A program made the translations under genes and the position numbers. Below the pieces are notes generated by a model. It had not been told where the DNA came from and searched no databases. It saw nothing but the letters and a program-made list of their open reading frames with translations. This document shows, one piece after another, positions 54,904 through 64,000 of a DNA stretch of 64,000 nucleotides (its first letter is position 1; the number at the start of each line of letters is the position of its first letter). The stretch covers positions 1-64,000 of the forward strand of contig NZ_QMEV01000015.1 of NCBI RefSeq assembly GCF_003284935.1. The letters run 5' to 3'. Source of the DNA: Mycobacterium colombiense. GTDB taxonomy: Bacteria; Actinomycetota; Actinomycetes; Mycobacteriales; Mycobacteriaceae.

Positions 54904-56568
54904 TCAGCTGGTTCGCCCGCGTTCGCTGCGGTAGCGACGCACCAGGGCGTCGGTGGAGCTGTCCGACTGCGGGGCCGGCGAGCCGTCCGCGGTGATCACC
55001 GGAAGCAGGGCCTTGGCCTGGGTTTTACCCAGTTCCACGCCCCACTGGTCGAACGAGTCGATTCCCCAGATCACGCCCTCGGTGAAGACCTGGTGCTCAT
55101 ACAGCGCGATCAGCTGGCCCATGACCGACGGGGTGAGCCGGTCGGCCAGAATCGAGGTCGACGGCCGATTGCCGGGCATCACCTTGTGCGGCACGATCTC
55201 GGCGGGCGTGCCCTCGGCGGCGATCTCCTCGGCGGTCTTGCCGAACGCCAACACCTGGGTCTGGGCGAAGAAGTTGCTCATCAACAGGTCGTGCATGCTG
55301 CCGTCGCCTTCGGCGGTGGGCAGGTCGTCGAGGGGTTGGCTGAACCCGATGAAGTCGGCGGGCACCAGCCGGGTGCCCTGATGCAGCAATTGGTAGAACG
55401 CGTGCTGCCCGTTGGTTCCCGGTTCGCCCCAGAAGATTTCACCGGTGTCCGTGGTGACCGGGCTGCCGTCCGCGCGGGTCGACTTGCCGTTGGATTCCAT
55501 GGTCAGCTGTTGCAGATAGGCCGCAAAGCGCGCCAGGTCATTGGAATACGGCAGCACGGCGCGCGATTGCGCGCCCATGAAGCTGGAGTACCACAGGCCG
55601 ATAAGCCCAAGCAGCGCAGGCGCATTGGATTCCAGCGGTGCGGTCTTGAAATGCCGGTCCACGATGTGGAACCCGGATAGGAAGTCCGCAAAGGCTTCTC
55701 GGCCGATGACGGCCATCACCGACAGGCCGATCGCCGAGTCCACCGAGTAGCGGCCGCCAACCCAATCCCAGAACCCGAACATGTTGTCGGTGTTGATGCC
55801 GAAGTCGTCGACGAGGCGCTTGTTGGTGGAGACGGCGACGAAGTGCTGCGACACCGCGGCGTCGCCGAGGGCGTCGGTGATCCAGCGGCGGGCGGCCGTG
55901 GCGTTCGTCAGGGTTTCCAGCGTCGAGAACGTTTTCGACGCTACGATGAAAAGCGTTGTGGCGGGGTCCAAATCGGCCAGGGTGGCGATCAGGTCAGCCG
56001 GGTCGACATTGGAGACGAAGCGCGCCGAGATCCCCGCGTCCGCATAGTGGCGCAGCGCCTGGTAGACCATCACCGGGCCGAGGTCCGATCCGCCGATGCC
56101 GATGTTGACGACCGTGCTGATCCGTTTGCCGGTGGCTCCCGTCCATTCACCGCTGCGCAACCGGTCGGTGAATTCACCCATGGCGTCGAGCACCGAGTGC
56201 ACCTCCGCGACGACGTTCTGGCCGTCGACGATCAGTTCGGCGTCCCGGGGCAGCCGCAGAGCGGTGTGCAGGACCGCACGATCCTCGGAGGTGTTGATGT
56301 GCACCCCGGCGAACATCTGGTCGCGCCGCTCTTCGAGATGGGCCGTGCGAGCCAGATCGACCAAGAGCCGCAGTGTTTCTCGCGTGATGCGGTGCTTGCT
56401 GTAGTCGATGTAGAGGTCGCCGACGGAGAGGACCAGCTCGCGGCCGCGGTCGGGATCGTCGTCGAAGAACTGGCGCAGATGGGTCCCGCCGATCTGTTCG
56501 TGATGCCTGCGCAGGGCGTCCCATGCCGGGGTGGCGGTGATGTCGGGGAGGGTGTGCACGGAGGTCAT
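54904..56568 (-). CDS. pgi: Glucose-6-phosphate isomerase
   Basis: 554 residues (M. tuberculosis 553). PGI signatures [13 protein letters not shown] and [10 protein letters not shown] are intact, as are active-site regions around [12 protein letters not shown] and [15 protein letters not shown]. Interconverts glucose-6-phosphate and fructose-6-phosphate in glycolysis/gluconeogenesis. The ATG start at 56568 is close to the chorismate mutase stop. Confidence 0.96.
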   Translation of the reverse strand: MTSVHTLPDITATPAWDALRRHHEQIGGTHLRQFFDDDPDRGRELVLSVGDLYIDYSKHRITRETLRLLVDLARTAHLEERRDQMFAGVHINTSEDRAVLHTALRLPRDAELIVDGQNVVAEVHSVLDAMGEFTDRLRSGEWTGATGKRISTVVNIGIGGSDLGPVMVYQALRHYADAGISARFVSNVDPADLIATLADLDPATTLFIVASKTFSTLETLTNATAARRWITDALGDAAVSQHFVAVSTNKRLVDDFGINTDNMFGFWDWVGGRYSVDSAIGLSVMAVIGREAFADFLSGFHIVDRHFKTAPLESNAPALLGLIGLWYSSFMGAQSRAVLPYSNDLARFAAYLQQLTMESNGKSTRADGSPVTTDTGEIFWGEPGTNGQHAFYQLLHQGTRLVPADFIGFSQPLDDLPTAEGDGSMHDLLMSNFFAQTQVLAFGKTAEEIAAEGTPAEIVPHKVMPGNRPSTSILADRLTPSVMGQLIALYEHQVFTEGVIWGIDSFDQWGVELGKTQAKALLPVITADGSPAPQSDSSTDALVRRYRSERGRTS

Positions 56569-56646
56569 GCTTCGACCCTATGGGCTGTGACGTGACGGAG
56601 CCAGGTATAGCGGCGCGCTCTGCGCCGGACCGATACGCCGTCGCGG

Positions 56647-56967
56647 TCAGTGACCGAGCCGGCCCCTGCCCAAGCGCAGCAGCAGTATCGCCAGGTCCTT
56701 GCCCTCGGGGCCGAGTTCGCTGTAGCGCTCGATCACCTTCATCTCGCGGCTGTGGACCAGTCGGGTGCCACCCGAGGCCATCCGGGCCTTGCCGATCGCC
56801 TGGGACACTTGGGTGCGCCGCTGCACAGCGGCCAGAATCGCGGCGTCGAGCCGGTCGATCTCGTGACGCAACTCGTCTATGTCGGTGGGCACTTCAGTCG
56901 CCACCGTCTCGATGTTCATCTCCGCTGACTCCGCGTCTTCGTCGTGATGTGGGGGTTCTGGTCTCAT
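56647..56967 (-). CDS. AroQ-type chorismate mutase (Rv0948c-like)
   Basis: 106 residues, all-helical AroQ-delta type, converts chorismate to prephenate. Conserved residues in IDRLDAAILAAVQRR, SQAIGKARMASGGTR, SREMKVIERYSEL; the C-terminal LLRLGRGRLGH is also the region that docks to DAHP synthase in M. tuberculosis. Start at the ATG 56967 gives MRPEPPHHDED. Confidence 0.94.
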   Translation of the reverse strand: MRPEPPHHDEDAESAEMNIETVATEVPTDIDELRHEIDRLDAAILAAVQRRTQVSQAIGKARMASGGTRLVHSREMKVIERYSELGPEGKDLAILLLRLGRGRLGH

Positions 56968-57359
56968 GCAGTATCGGGCCTCACAAAAGACGAGCCCCGA
57001 GTGCCGGAAGCGGACCACGGGGCTCTGCGGAAGCAGTTAGACCACGGGCGCCGCGAACTGGTACCCGTAGGGAAATCGGCGGCGCCACTCCTGGGCCGAG
57101 GAGCGTCGCCGACACTGCACGTTGAGCACGGATCGAGTGTGCCACTAAAAACTGTGAACGCGCAAAAAATCCCGCTTAAGCTGCGCTTTTTGGACTCGGG
57201 TGCAATTGCCGGGCCGGCCGGATTCAGGTTCGGAAACCACGTCCCGACACGCCGGATTTCCGGTAGCGTCCGTGACGCCGTCGCGGCCCGCCGGGCCACT
57301 AGCCTGGTCTGATGCCGGGGCGCTGAAGCGTCAGTGGGCGGCGGTAAGTTTGGACTGAC
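56968..57359. other. 392-bp divergent intergenic region
   Basis: Upstream of chorismate mutase and uvrD1. No gene is supported. An AT-rich core at about 57140-57195 likely holds promoters; no classic regulatory box was identified. Confidence 0.5.
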
Positions 57360-59711
57360 ATGAGTGTGCACGTAACAGATGCCAAGCCGGCCTCCGAAGC
57401 AGAGCAACTGCTCGAGGGTCTCAATCCGCAACAGCGCCAAGCGGTGGTGCATGAGGGTTCGCCACTGCTGATCGTCGCGGGCGCGGGTTCGGGAAAGACC
57501 GCGGTGCTGACCCGCCGCATCGCCTACCTGATCGCCGAACGCGGGGTCGGCGTCGGGCAGGTGCTGGCCATCACCTTCACCAACAAGGCCGCCGCGGAGA
57601 TGCGCGAACGGGTGGTGCGGCTGGTGGGCAACCGGGCCCGGGCCATGTGGGTGTCCACTTTCCACTCCACCTGCGTGCGCATCCTGCGCAACCAGGCATC
57701 CCTGATCGAGGGCCTCAACTCCAACTTCTCGATCTACGACGCCGACGACTCGCGGCGTCTGCTGCAGATGATCGGGCGCGACATGGGGCTCGACATCAAG
57801 CGCTACTCGCCGCGGCTGTTGGCCAACGCCATCTCCAACCTGAAGAACGAGCTGATCGACCCCGCCGGGGCGGTCGCCAACCTGACCGACGATTCCGACG
57901 AGTTGTCCCGCACGGTGGCCAGCGTCTACGGCGAATACCAGCGGCGGCTGCGGGCGGCCAACGCGCTGGACTTCGACGACCTGATCGGGGAGACCGTGGC
58001 GGTGCTGCGGGCCTTCCCGCAGATCGCCCAGCACTACCGGCGGCGGTTCCGCCACGTCCTGGTCGACGAGTACCAGGACACCAATCACGCGCAGTACGTG
58101 TTGGTGCGCGAACTGGCAGGGCGCGGCGGTGCGGCGGCGCCCGACAGCGACGAGGTCTCCGATGAGGTGCCGCCGGCGGAGCTGTGCGTGGTCGGCGACG
58201 CCGACCAGTCGATCTACGCGTTCCGTGGCGCCACCATCCGCAACATCGAGGACTTCGAACGCGACTACCCGGACGCGACAACCATTCTGCTGGAACAGAA
58301 TTACCGGTCGACGCAAAACATCCTGTCGGCGGCGAACTCGGTGATCGCCCGCAATTCCGGGCGCCGGGACAAGCGGCTGTGGACCGCCGAGGGCGCCGGC
58401 GAGCTGATCGTGGGTTATGTCGCCGACAACGAGCACGACGAGGCCCGATTCGTCGCTGAGGAGATCGACGCGCTCGCCGAGAAGGGCGAGATCACCTACA
58501 ACGACGTCGCCATCTTCTACCGCACCAACAACTCGTCGCGATCGTTCGAAGAGGTGTTCATCCGGGCCGGGATCCCCTACAAAGTCGTTGGGGGAGTCCG
58601 TTTTTACGAGCGCAAGGAGATCCGCGACATCGTCGCCTATCTGCGGGTGCTGGACAACCCCGGCGACGCGGTCAGCATGCGGCGCATCCTCAACACCCCG
58701 CGCCGGGGCATCGGCGATCGCGCCGAGGCGTGCGTGGCGGTGTATGCGGAGAACACCGGCGCCAGTTTCGCCGACGCGCTGGTCGCCGCCGCCGAAGGCA
58801 AAGTGCCGATGCTGAATTCGCGCGCGGAGAAGGCGATCGCCGGCTTCGTCGAGCTGCTGGACGAGCTGCGCGGCCGCCTCGACGACGACCTCGGCGATCT
58901 GGTCGAGTCGGTGCTCGAACGCACCGGATATCGCCGGGAACTGGAATCCTCCACCGATCCCCAAGAACTGGCGCGGTTGGACAACCTCAACGAACTCGTC
59001 AGCGTGGCACACGAATTCAGCACCGACCGGGCCAATGCCGCGGCACTGGGCGAGTCCTTGCAGACACCCGAAGACGAGGACGTACCGGATACCGGCGTGC
59101 TGGCGGAATTCCTGGAGCGGGTCTCGCTGGTCTCCGACAGCGACGAGATCCCCGAGGACGGCGCCGGCATGGTCACGCTGATGACGCTGCACACGGCCAA
59201 GGGCCTCGAATTCCCGGTGGTGTTCGTCACCGGCTGGGAGGACGGAATGTTCCCCCACATGCGGTCTTTGGACGACCCAGTCGAACTCTCCGAGGAGCGG
59301 CGGCTGGCCTACGTCGGGATCACCCGCGCCCGCCAGCGGCTCTATGTGAGCAGGGCCATCGTCCGGTCGTCCTGGGGACAGCCCATGCTCAACCCGGAAT
59401 CGCGCTTCCTGCAAGAGATTCCGCAGGAACTGATCGAATGGCGGCGCACCGCACCCGCCCCGTCGTTCAGCGCGCCGGTGAGCGGCGCCGGCCGGTTCGG
59501 CACCCCACGGGCGGCCCCGACCCGTTCGGGGATGAGCAAGCGACCCCTACTGGTGCTCGAGCCCGGCGATCGGGTGACGCACGACAAGTACGGGCTGGGC
59601 CGCGTCGAGGAAGTGTCCGGCGTGGGCGAATCGGCCATGTCGCTCATCGACTTCGGCAGCTCGGGACGGGTGAAGCTGATGCACAACCACGCCCCGATCA
59701 GCAAGCTCTAG
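57360..59711 (+). CDS. uvrD1: UvrD1, SF1A DNA helicase
   Basis: 783 residues. Helicase motifs: Walker A GAGSGKT (41-47), motif Ia ITFTNKAAAEM, motif II VDEYQDTN, motif III GDADQSIYAFRGA, motif IV EQNYRST and the C-terminal VTLMTLHTAKGLEFPVVF and YVGITRARQRLY. The last about 55 residues form a Tudor-like domain (PGDRVTHDKYGLGRVEEVSG). In mycobacteria UvrD1 is stimulated by Ku. Start ATG at 57360. Confidence 0.95.
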   Translation: MSVHVTDAKPASEAEQLLEGLNPQQRQAVVHEGSPLLIVAGAGSGKTAVLTRRIAYLIAERGVGVGQVLAITFTNKAAAEMRERVVRLVGNRARAMWVSTFHSTCVRILRNQASLIEGLNSNFSIYDADDSRRLLQMIGRDMGLDIKRYSPRLLANAISNLKNELIDPAGAVANLTDDSDELSRTVASVYGEYQRRLRAANALDFDDLIGETVAVLRAFPQIAQHYRRRFRHVLVDEYQDTNHAQYVLVRELAGRGGAAAPDSDEVSDEVPPAELCVVGDADQSIYAFRGATIRNIEDFERDYPDATTILLEQNYRSTQNILSAANSVIARNSGRRDKRLWTAEGAGELIVGYVADNEHDEARFVAEEIDALAEKGEITYNDVAIFYRTNNSSRSFEEVFIRAGIPYKVVGGVRFYERKEIRDIVAYLRVLDNPGDAVSMRRILNTPRRGIGDRAEACVAVYAENTGASFADALVAAAEGKVPMLNSRAEKAIAGFVELLDELRGRLDDDLGDLVESVLERTGYRRELESSTDPQELARLDNLNELVSVAHEFSTDRANAAALGESLQTPEDEDVPDTGVLAEFLERVSLVSDSDEIPEDGAGMVTLMTLHTAKGLEFPVVFVTGWEDGMFPHMRSLDDPVELSEERRLAYVGITRARQRLYVSRAIVRSSWGQPMLNPESRFLQEIPQELIEWRRTAPAPSFSAPVSGAGRFGTPRAAPTRSGMSKRPLLVLEPGDRVTHDKYGLGRVEEVSGVGESAMSLIDFGSSGRVKLMHNHAPISKL

Positions 59712-59720
59712 CCGCGACGG

Positions 59721-60311
59721 TCAGGCGTCCAGCCAGCGTTTGGTTTGCGGCAGCAGCACCAGCACGACCGTCGCGATCGGCAACAGGGGCAGCAGGTGCA
59801 CCACCCATGCGACCCGCGCCCCGGCGATGAACACGCCGACGTAGGTGAGGACGGCCACCAGCGCGCCGGCCATCAGGAGGTAGCGGCTGAAGGGCCGGCG
59901 CTGCAGCAGCATGATCACGCCCGAGACCGTGGTGCCGGCGAAGACCAGGGCCAGGAACGCGACCGCGATGCAGAACAGGCGGTCGGTCCGCCACCAGCCG
60001 GCGATCAGGTCGGTGGCCACCACCGACGTCGCCCAGCCGCTGACGATGCTCACCGCGCACGCGGCGACGGCGGTCCGGTCGGTGGGTTCGAGGGCCGGCA
60101 CCCCGGCGTAACCCGCGCGGCCCGCGCCGGCACCGACCCGGTAGGGCGGGGGCTGCGGGGCGAAATGGGTGGTGGGGCTGTCCGGCGTGGTGGGGATGGG
60201 CCCGGTCGGCGCACGTCGGATGATCCGTGTCCGTGAGTCGGAGGGCAGCTCGTGCTCCGGTGTGGGCTCGGGCGGACGCGGACCGGAAGATTCTTCGTTC
60301 GGCGCGGTCAC
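59721..60311 (-). CDS. Proline-rich multi-span membrane protein
   Basis: 196 residues from the GTG at 60311. A charged, proline-rich cytoplasmic N-terminus (about 1-75, SSGPRPPEPTPEH) precedes four hydrophobic segments (about 85-105, 115-140, 145-165 and 170-190). Starts 1 bp after the M23 peptidase stop, so it is co-translated. No family recognised. Confidence 0.75.
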   Translation of the reverse strand: MTAPNEESSGPRPPEPTPEHELPSDSRTRIIRRAPTGPIPTTPDSPTTHFAPQPPPYRVGAGAGRAGYAGVPALEPTDRTAVAACAVSIVSGWATSVVATDLIAGWWRTDRLFCIAVAFLALVFAGTTVSGVIMLLQRRPFSRYLLMAGALVAVLTYVGVFIAGARVAWVVHLLPLLPIATVVLVLLPQTKRWLDA

Positions 60312-60312
60312 C

Positions 60313-61443
60313 TCATCCAGCGTAGTTGCCGACGCTGAGACCACGCTTAGCAAGCCACGGCACCGGGTCGATCCGCTCGGTGCCACCCTGCAGGACCTCG
60401 AAGTGCAGGTGGGGGCCGGTGGAATTGCCGCGATTACCCATGGTGGCGATCTGGTCGCCGGCCATCACCCGCTCACCGACGCTGACCAGCGCGGTGTTGA
60501 TGTGGCCGTAAAGGGTGACCGTGCCGTCGGCGTGGCGCAGCTTGACCAGCATGCCGTAGCCGCCGGCCGGGCCGGCGTCGATGACGACGCCGTCGGACAC
60601 CGCATAGATCGGTGTCCCGATCGAGTTGGCCAGGTCGATGCCGGCGTGCAGCACGCCCCAGCGGTAGCCGAAGTTGGAGGTGAAGATGCCCTTCGTCGGC
60701 ATCACGTAGAGCGGTTGCGACAGCCGTGCCTCGCGCTGAGCGCGGTCGTTGGCGAAGGCGACGCCCTTGGCCAGCTCCTGGTTGTGCAGCGCGGCGGTCG
60801 CCGCGGGCTCCGCCGCGATCACCTGGGGGCCGCGGACCGTATTGCTGCCGCCCGCGCTTCCGGTGAGTGCGGATGCGTTCGCGGTCAGCACCGCGTCGGT
60901 CTTGGGGGTGTCGGCGTGGCTGGTCGCGGTGTGCGCGGCCGCCGCGGCGGCGCCGGCGGCCATCGCCGAGATCAGCAGGCGGCCCCGGGCCGCACTGGTC
61001 GGTTGCTTGCGGTGCTGCCCGCCGCGGCGTGCGAGGCCGACGACGTCGGTGCCGTGCGGGCGATCGGGGCGCCGCTCGGTCCGCGGCTCGATGACCACCC
61101 GCGGCAGCACCTCGGTGACGGGAGCGGCCAGCCAGACCGGGCGCAGATCGTCGGCGTCGTGCAGGTCGTCGAGCTCGGGCGCCAGCAGCACCTGGGCTTC
61201 GTTGTCGAACGTCGAGTCGTTGCTGAAGTCCAAGTCGCGGAGATCGCCGGCGTCCTCGTTGAACTCGAAGTCGTCGAAGTCGAAACCGTCGAGCGGGAGG
61301 ATTTCGGTGACTTCGGTGCGGTGCGGTGCGTCGGCCCACCGGGCGCCTGCCGCGCGACCTACCCGCACAACGCCTTCAGTTACGGCAGAAGACCGGGCAA
61401 AACGGTGTTGGGGCAACCTGAAATGTCCTCGTATCGTGACCAT
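60313..61443 (-). CDS. M23-family (LytM-like) metallopeptidase (Rv0950c-like)
   Basis: 376 residues. An acidic N-terminal region ([16 protein letters not shown], about 53-68) is followed by a membrane segment ([22 protein letters not shown]) and the LytM domain at about 245-370, with metal ligands in HAGIDLAN (HxxxD) and GPHLHFEVL (HxH). It probably cleaves peptidoglycan cross-bridges or binds them. Coupled to the downstream membrane gene by 1 bp. Confidence 0.9.
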   Translation of the reverse strand: MVTIRGHFRLPQHRFARSSAVTEGVVRVGRAAGARWADAPHRTEVTEILPLDGFDFDDFEFNEDAGDLRDLDFSNDSTFDNEAQVLLAPELDDLHDADDLRPVWLAAPVTEVLPRVVIEPRTERRPDRPHGTDVVGLARRGGQHRKQPTSAARGRLLISAMAAGAAAAAAHTATSHADTPKTDAVLTANASALTGSAGGSNTVRGPQVIAAEPAATAALHNQELAKGVAFANDRAQREARLSQPLYVMPTKGIFTSNFGYRWGVLHAGIDLANSIGTPIYAVSDGVVIDAGPAGGYGMLVKLRHADGTVTLYGHINTALVSVGERVMAGDQIATMGNRGNSTGPHLHFEVLQGGTERIDPVPWLAKRGLSVGNYAG

Positions 61444-61518
61444 ACCGTTATCTGGACCCTAGGAAGGTATCCGCTAACGCGCGGGACTGGCAACCTCGTT
61501 GCACAATCCGGGCGGAAT

Positions 61519-61534
61519 TGTGATTTGGATCACG
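61519..61534. promoter_or_regulatory. CRP-like half-site pair between the M23 gene and sucC
   Basis: TGTGA (61519-61523), 6-bp spacer, TCACG (61530-61534): a CRP/Rv3676-type TGTGA-N6-TCACA site with one mismatch. It lies 76 bp upstream of the M23 start and 158 bp upstream of sucC. Confidence 0.5.
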
Positions 61535-61691
61535 CGGACGGTCAACCCACAGCCCGTGAGCTGTGCCACATCGGCGGACGCGGCGGTCAAAGGCATTTGG
61601 GGGATGGATACAGTTCGTCCGTGCGAGTTGCCGAGTGCGGCACCGCCCACCAAGAGGCCTAGTAGTTGAGTCGAGCGAAGACAGAGAGTCC

Positions 61692-62855
61692 ATGGACCTT
61701 TTCGAGTATCAAGCAAAAGAATTGTTCGCCAAGCACAACGTACCGACTACGCCGGGACGCGTGACCGACACCGCCGAGGGCGCTCGGGAGATCGCCACCG
61801 AGATCGGTCGCCCGGTGATGGTCAAAGCGCAGGTGAAGGTCGGCGGCCGCGGCAAGGCGGGTGGCGTCAAGTACGCGGCCACCCCCGAGGACGCCTACGA
61901 GCACGCCAAGAACATCCTCGGCCTGGACATCAAGGGCCACGTGGTCAAGAAGCTGCTGGTCGCCGAGGCCAGCGACATCGCCGAGGAGTACTACATCTCC
62001 TTCCTGCTCGACCGCGCCAACCGCACCTACCTGGCCATGTGCTCGGTCGAGGGCGGCATGGAAATCGAGGAGGTGGCCGCCACCAAGCCCGAGCGGCTGG
62101 CCAAGGTTCCGGTGGACGCCGTCAAGGGCGTCGACCTGGCGACCGCGCGTTCCATCGCCGAGCAGGGCCACCTGCCCGCCGAGGTGCTCGACGCCGCCGC
62201 GGTCACCATCAACAAGCTGTGGGAGGTCTTCGTCGCCGAGGACGCCACGCTGGTCGAGGTCAACCCGCTGGTGCGCGACCCCAAAGACCAGATCCTGGCC
62301 TTGGACGGCAAGGTCACGCTGGACGCCAACGCCGACTTCCGTCAGCCGGGCCACGCCGAGTTCGAGGACCGCGACGCGACCGACCCGCTCGAGCTCAAGG
62401 CCAAGGAGCACGACCTCAACTACGTCAAGCTGGACGGCTCCGTCGGCATCATCGGTAACGGTGCGGGCCTGGTCATGTCGACGCTGGACGTCGTCGCCTA
62501 CGCGGGCGAGAAGCACGGCGGGGTCAAGCCGGCCAACTTCCTCGACATCGGCGGTGGCGCGTCGGCCGAGGTGATGGCCGCGGGCCTCGACGTCATCCTG
62601 AACGACAAGCAGGTCAAGAGCGTGTTCGTGAACGTCTTCGGCGGCATCACGTCCTGCGACGCCGTCGCCAACGGCATCGTGACCGCGCTGAACATGCTCG
62701 GTGACGAGGCCAACAAGCCGCTCGTGGTCCGGCTCGATGGCAACAACGTCGACGAAGGCCGCCGCATCCTGGCCCAAGCCAACCACCCGCTGGTGATCCA
62801 GGCCGAGACCATGGACGCCGGCGCCGACAAAGCCGCCGAGCTGGCGAACAAGTAA
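61692..62855 (+). CDS. sucC: Succinyl-CoA synthetase beta subunit
   Basis: 387 residues, the same as M. tuberculosis SucC. ATP-grasp fold: [26 protein letters not shown], and [17 protein letters not shown] for the phosphate/CoA region. TCA-cycle step succinyl-CoA to succinate with nucleotide formation. Start ATG at 61692. The alpha subunit gene follows after 12 bp. Confidence 0.96.
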   Translation: MDLFEYQAKELFAKHNVPTTPGRVTDTAEGAREIATEIGRPVMVKAQVKVGGRGKAGGVKYAATPEDAYEHAKNILGLDIKGHVVKKLLVAEASDIAEEYYISFLLDRANRTYLAMCSVEGGMEIEEVAATKPERLAKVPVDAVKGVDLATARSIAEQGHLPAEVLDAAAVTINKLWEVFVAEDATLVEVNPLVRDPKDQILALDGKVTLDANADFRQPGHAEFEDRDATDPLELKAKEHDLNYVKLDGSVGIIGNGAGLVMSTLDVVAYAGEKHGGVKPANFLDIGGGASAEVMAAGLDVILNDKQVKSVFVNVFGGITSCDAVANGIVTALNMLGDEANKPLVVRLDGNNVDEGRRILAQANHPLVIQAETMDAGADKAAELANK

Positions 62856-62867
62856 GGGACCCAAGCC

Positions 62868-63770
62868 ATGTCGATCTTTTTGAACAAAGACTCCAAGGTC
62901 ATCGTCCAGGGCATCACTGGTGGTGAGGGCACCAAGCACACCGCGCTGATGATGAAGGCCGGCACCCAGGTGGTGGGCGGCGTGAACGCCCGCAAGGCGG
63001 GCACCACCGTGTCGCACGTGGACCCCGTCGGCAAGGATGTCGAGCTCCCGGTGTTCGGCACCGTCGCGGAAGCGATCAAGGAGACCGGCGCCAACGTGTC
63101 GGTCGTGTTCGTGCCGCCGAAGTTCGCCAAGGACGCGATCATCGAGGCCATCGACGCCGAGATCCCGCTGCTGGTCGTCATCACCGAGGGAATCCCGGTG
63201 CAGGACAGCGCCTATGCGTGGGCCTACAACGTCGACAAGGGGCAGAAGACGCGCATCATCGGGCCGAACTGCCCCGGCATCATCACCCCGGGCGAGGCGC
63301 TGGCCGGCATCACCCCGGCGAACATCAGCGGCCCGGGCCCGGTCGGGCTGGTGTCCAAGTCGGGCACCCTGACCTACCAAATGATGTACGAGCTGCGCGA
63401 TTTCGGCTTCTCCACCTCGATCGGCATCGGCGGTGACCCGGTGATCGGCACCACCCACATCGACGCCATCGAAGCCTTCGAGAAGGACCCCGACACCAAG
63501 GTCATCGTGATGATCGGTGAGATCGGCGGTGACGCCGAGGAGCGCGCGGCCGACTACATCAAGGCCAACGTGTCCAAGCCGGTCGTCGGCTACGTCGCGG
63601 GCTTCACCGCCCCGGAGGGCAAGACGATGGGCCACGCCGGCGCCATCGTGTCGGGCTCGTCGGGCACCGCGGCCGCCAAGAAGGAGGCCCTCGAGGCGGC
63701 CGGCGTCAAGGTCGGCAAGACGCCGTCGGAGACCGCGGCGCTCGCACGGGAGATCCTGCAGAGCCTGTAG
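62868..63770 (+). CDS. sucD: Succinyl-CoA synthetase alpha subunit
   Basis: 300 residues. CoA-binding N-terminus ([18 protein letters not shown]), the ligase signature ([13 protein letters not shown]), and phosphorylated His in [18 protein letters not shown]. Forms a heterodimer with SucC. AGGGACCC precedes the ATG at 62868. Confidence 0.96.
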   Translation: MSIFLNKDSKVIVQGITGGEGTKHTALMMKAGTQVVGGVNARKAGTTVSHVDPVGKDVELPVFGTVAEAIKETGANVSVVFVPPKFAKDAIIEAIDAEIPLLVVITEGIPVQDSAYAWAYNVDKGQKTRIIGPNCPGIITPGEALAGITPANISGPGPVGLVSKSGTLTYQMMYELRDFGFSTSIGIGGDPVIGTTHIDAIEAFEKDPDTKVIVMIGEIGGDAEERAADYIKANVSKPVVGYVAGFTAPEGKTMGHAGAIVSGSSGTAAAKKEALEAAGVKVGKTPSETAALAREILQSL

Positions 63771-63799
63771 TCAGGCGACGCGGGTCGCCAACCTGCGAA

Positions 63800-63823
63800 G
63801 GGCCCCGGATTTGGCCGGGGCCC
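63800..63823 (+). terminator. Intrinsic-type hairpin after sucCD
   Basis: A perfect 9-bp stem, GGGCCCCGG (63800-63808) with CCGGGGCCC (63815-63823), loop of 6, lies 30 bp after the sucD stop. There is no U-tract, as often in mycobacteria. Confidence 0.65.
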
Positions 63824-63846
63824 GGCCCTCGGTAGATAGTGGGTCT

Positions 63847-64000
63847 ATGAATCTCGACCCGAACACCCCCGTCATCGTCGGGGTGGGGCAGTTCACCGAG
63901 CGCATCGAGGACTCGGGCTACCGCGGAATGTCGTCGGTGGACTTGGCGACGGCCGCGGCGCAGGCCGCACTGCATGACACCGGCGCCGACGTCAGCGCCG
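63847..64000 (+). CDS. Thiolase-superfamily protein, N-terminal fragment
   Basis: 51 residues are visible before the window ends. PVIVGVGQFTERIED and the following helix (SVDLATAAAQAALHDTG) match the N-terminus of acetyl-CoA acetyltransferase/SCP-x thiolase-like proteins. Start ATG at 63847. Catalytic residues lie beyond the window. Confidence 0.65.
   Translation, partial: MNLDPNTPVIVGVGQFTERIEDSGYRGMSSVDLATAAAQAALHDTGADVSA

Noticed and set aside
56964..59414. 816-codon reverse frame opposite uvrD1
   Set aside because: Antisense shadow; helicase motifs are on the plus strand.
61659..63635. 658-codon reverse frame opposite sucCD
   Set aside because: Antisense shadow of two highly conserved genes.

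Overview
The window is high-GC actinobacterial DNA that is almost certainly from a non-tuberculous Mycobacterium. The gene order follows, from memory, the M. tuberculosis stretch Rv0897c to about Rv0952 (arfABC, prrBA, accD3/echA6, ctpE, mntH, pst genes, ku/ligD, pgi, uvrD1, sucCD). It departs from that map at several points: it carries cobF and a full-length fpg, it lacks the second half of the large pst cluster, and ku and ligD are separated by a polyol operon. PPE-SVP genes, a PPM-type methyltransferase, F420-type oxidoreductases and a MIRU repeat support the genus. The species cannot be fixed from the sequence alone; a slow-growing, M. avium-complex-like organism is a reasonable guess.

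Layout. 0-17.2 kb is conserved core: a partial FAD oxidoreductase and DUF2630 gene, arfABC, the prrAB two-component system, divergent accD3/echA6, a metallo-hydrolase, a beta-lactamase-like lipoprotein and the cation pump ctpE, the Rv0909/Rv0910-type toxin-antitoxin pair, two glyoxalase-fold proteins, a carotenoid-oxygenase-like enzyme and an SCP-x-type thiolase. 17.2-26.1 kb is a variable region: sparse sequence, a secreted DUF4185 protein (possible arabinan hydrolase), small secreted or hypothetical genes, two tandem PPE-SVP genes without a PE partner, two small membrane proteins and an IS481-family element that ends 12 bp from the 3' end of tRNA-Arg(CCT). 26.2-31.4 kb is a minus-strand run: an LLM/F420-type oxidoreductase, a fused gamma-glutamylcyclotransferase/poly-gamma-glutamate hydrolase, mntH, a dinucleotide-binding reductase and an SDR.

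31.5-36.1 kb is a phosphate-uptake locus with two tandem pstS genes, each preceded by the same PHO-box-like element, then pstC2, a MIRU and pstA1; no ATPase gene is present. 36-44 kb holds the NHEJ genes ku and ligD with a four-gene polyol-catabolism operon (two mannitol-dehydrogenase-family enzymes, a HAD phosphatase, a PfkB kinase) between them. 44-52 kb holds a FAH/metallo-beta-lactamase fusion, a methyltransferase, an enoyl-CoA hydratase, a 56-bp tandem repeat, an LLM oxidoreductase, a fused STAS/HATPase regulator, and an overlapping pair of a DUF4873 flavoprotein and an AurF-type diiron oxygenase. 52.4-64 kb holds cobF, fpg, an SDR, pgi, chorismate mutase, uvrD1, an M23 peptidase with a membrane-protein partner, sucCD and the start of a thiolase-like gene.

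Functional threads are DNA repair (Ku, LigD, UvrD1, Fpg), phosphate uptake, lipid and acyl-CoA metabolism (AccD3, EchA6, thiolases, hydratase), central carbon metabolism (Pgi, SucCD) and envelope remodelling (ArfA, M23, DUF4185, PPE). The most notable observations are the gamma-glutamyl fusion enzyme beside an F420-type oxidoreductase, the AurF/DUF4873 pair with an upstream dyad, cobF with intact fpg, and the polyol operon between ku and ligD. No CRISPR array or rRNA gene was seen.
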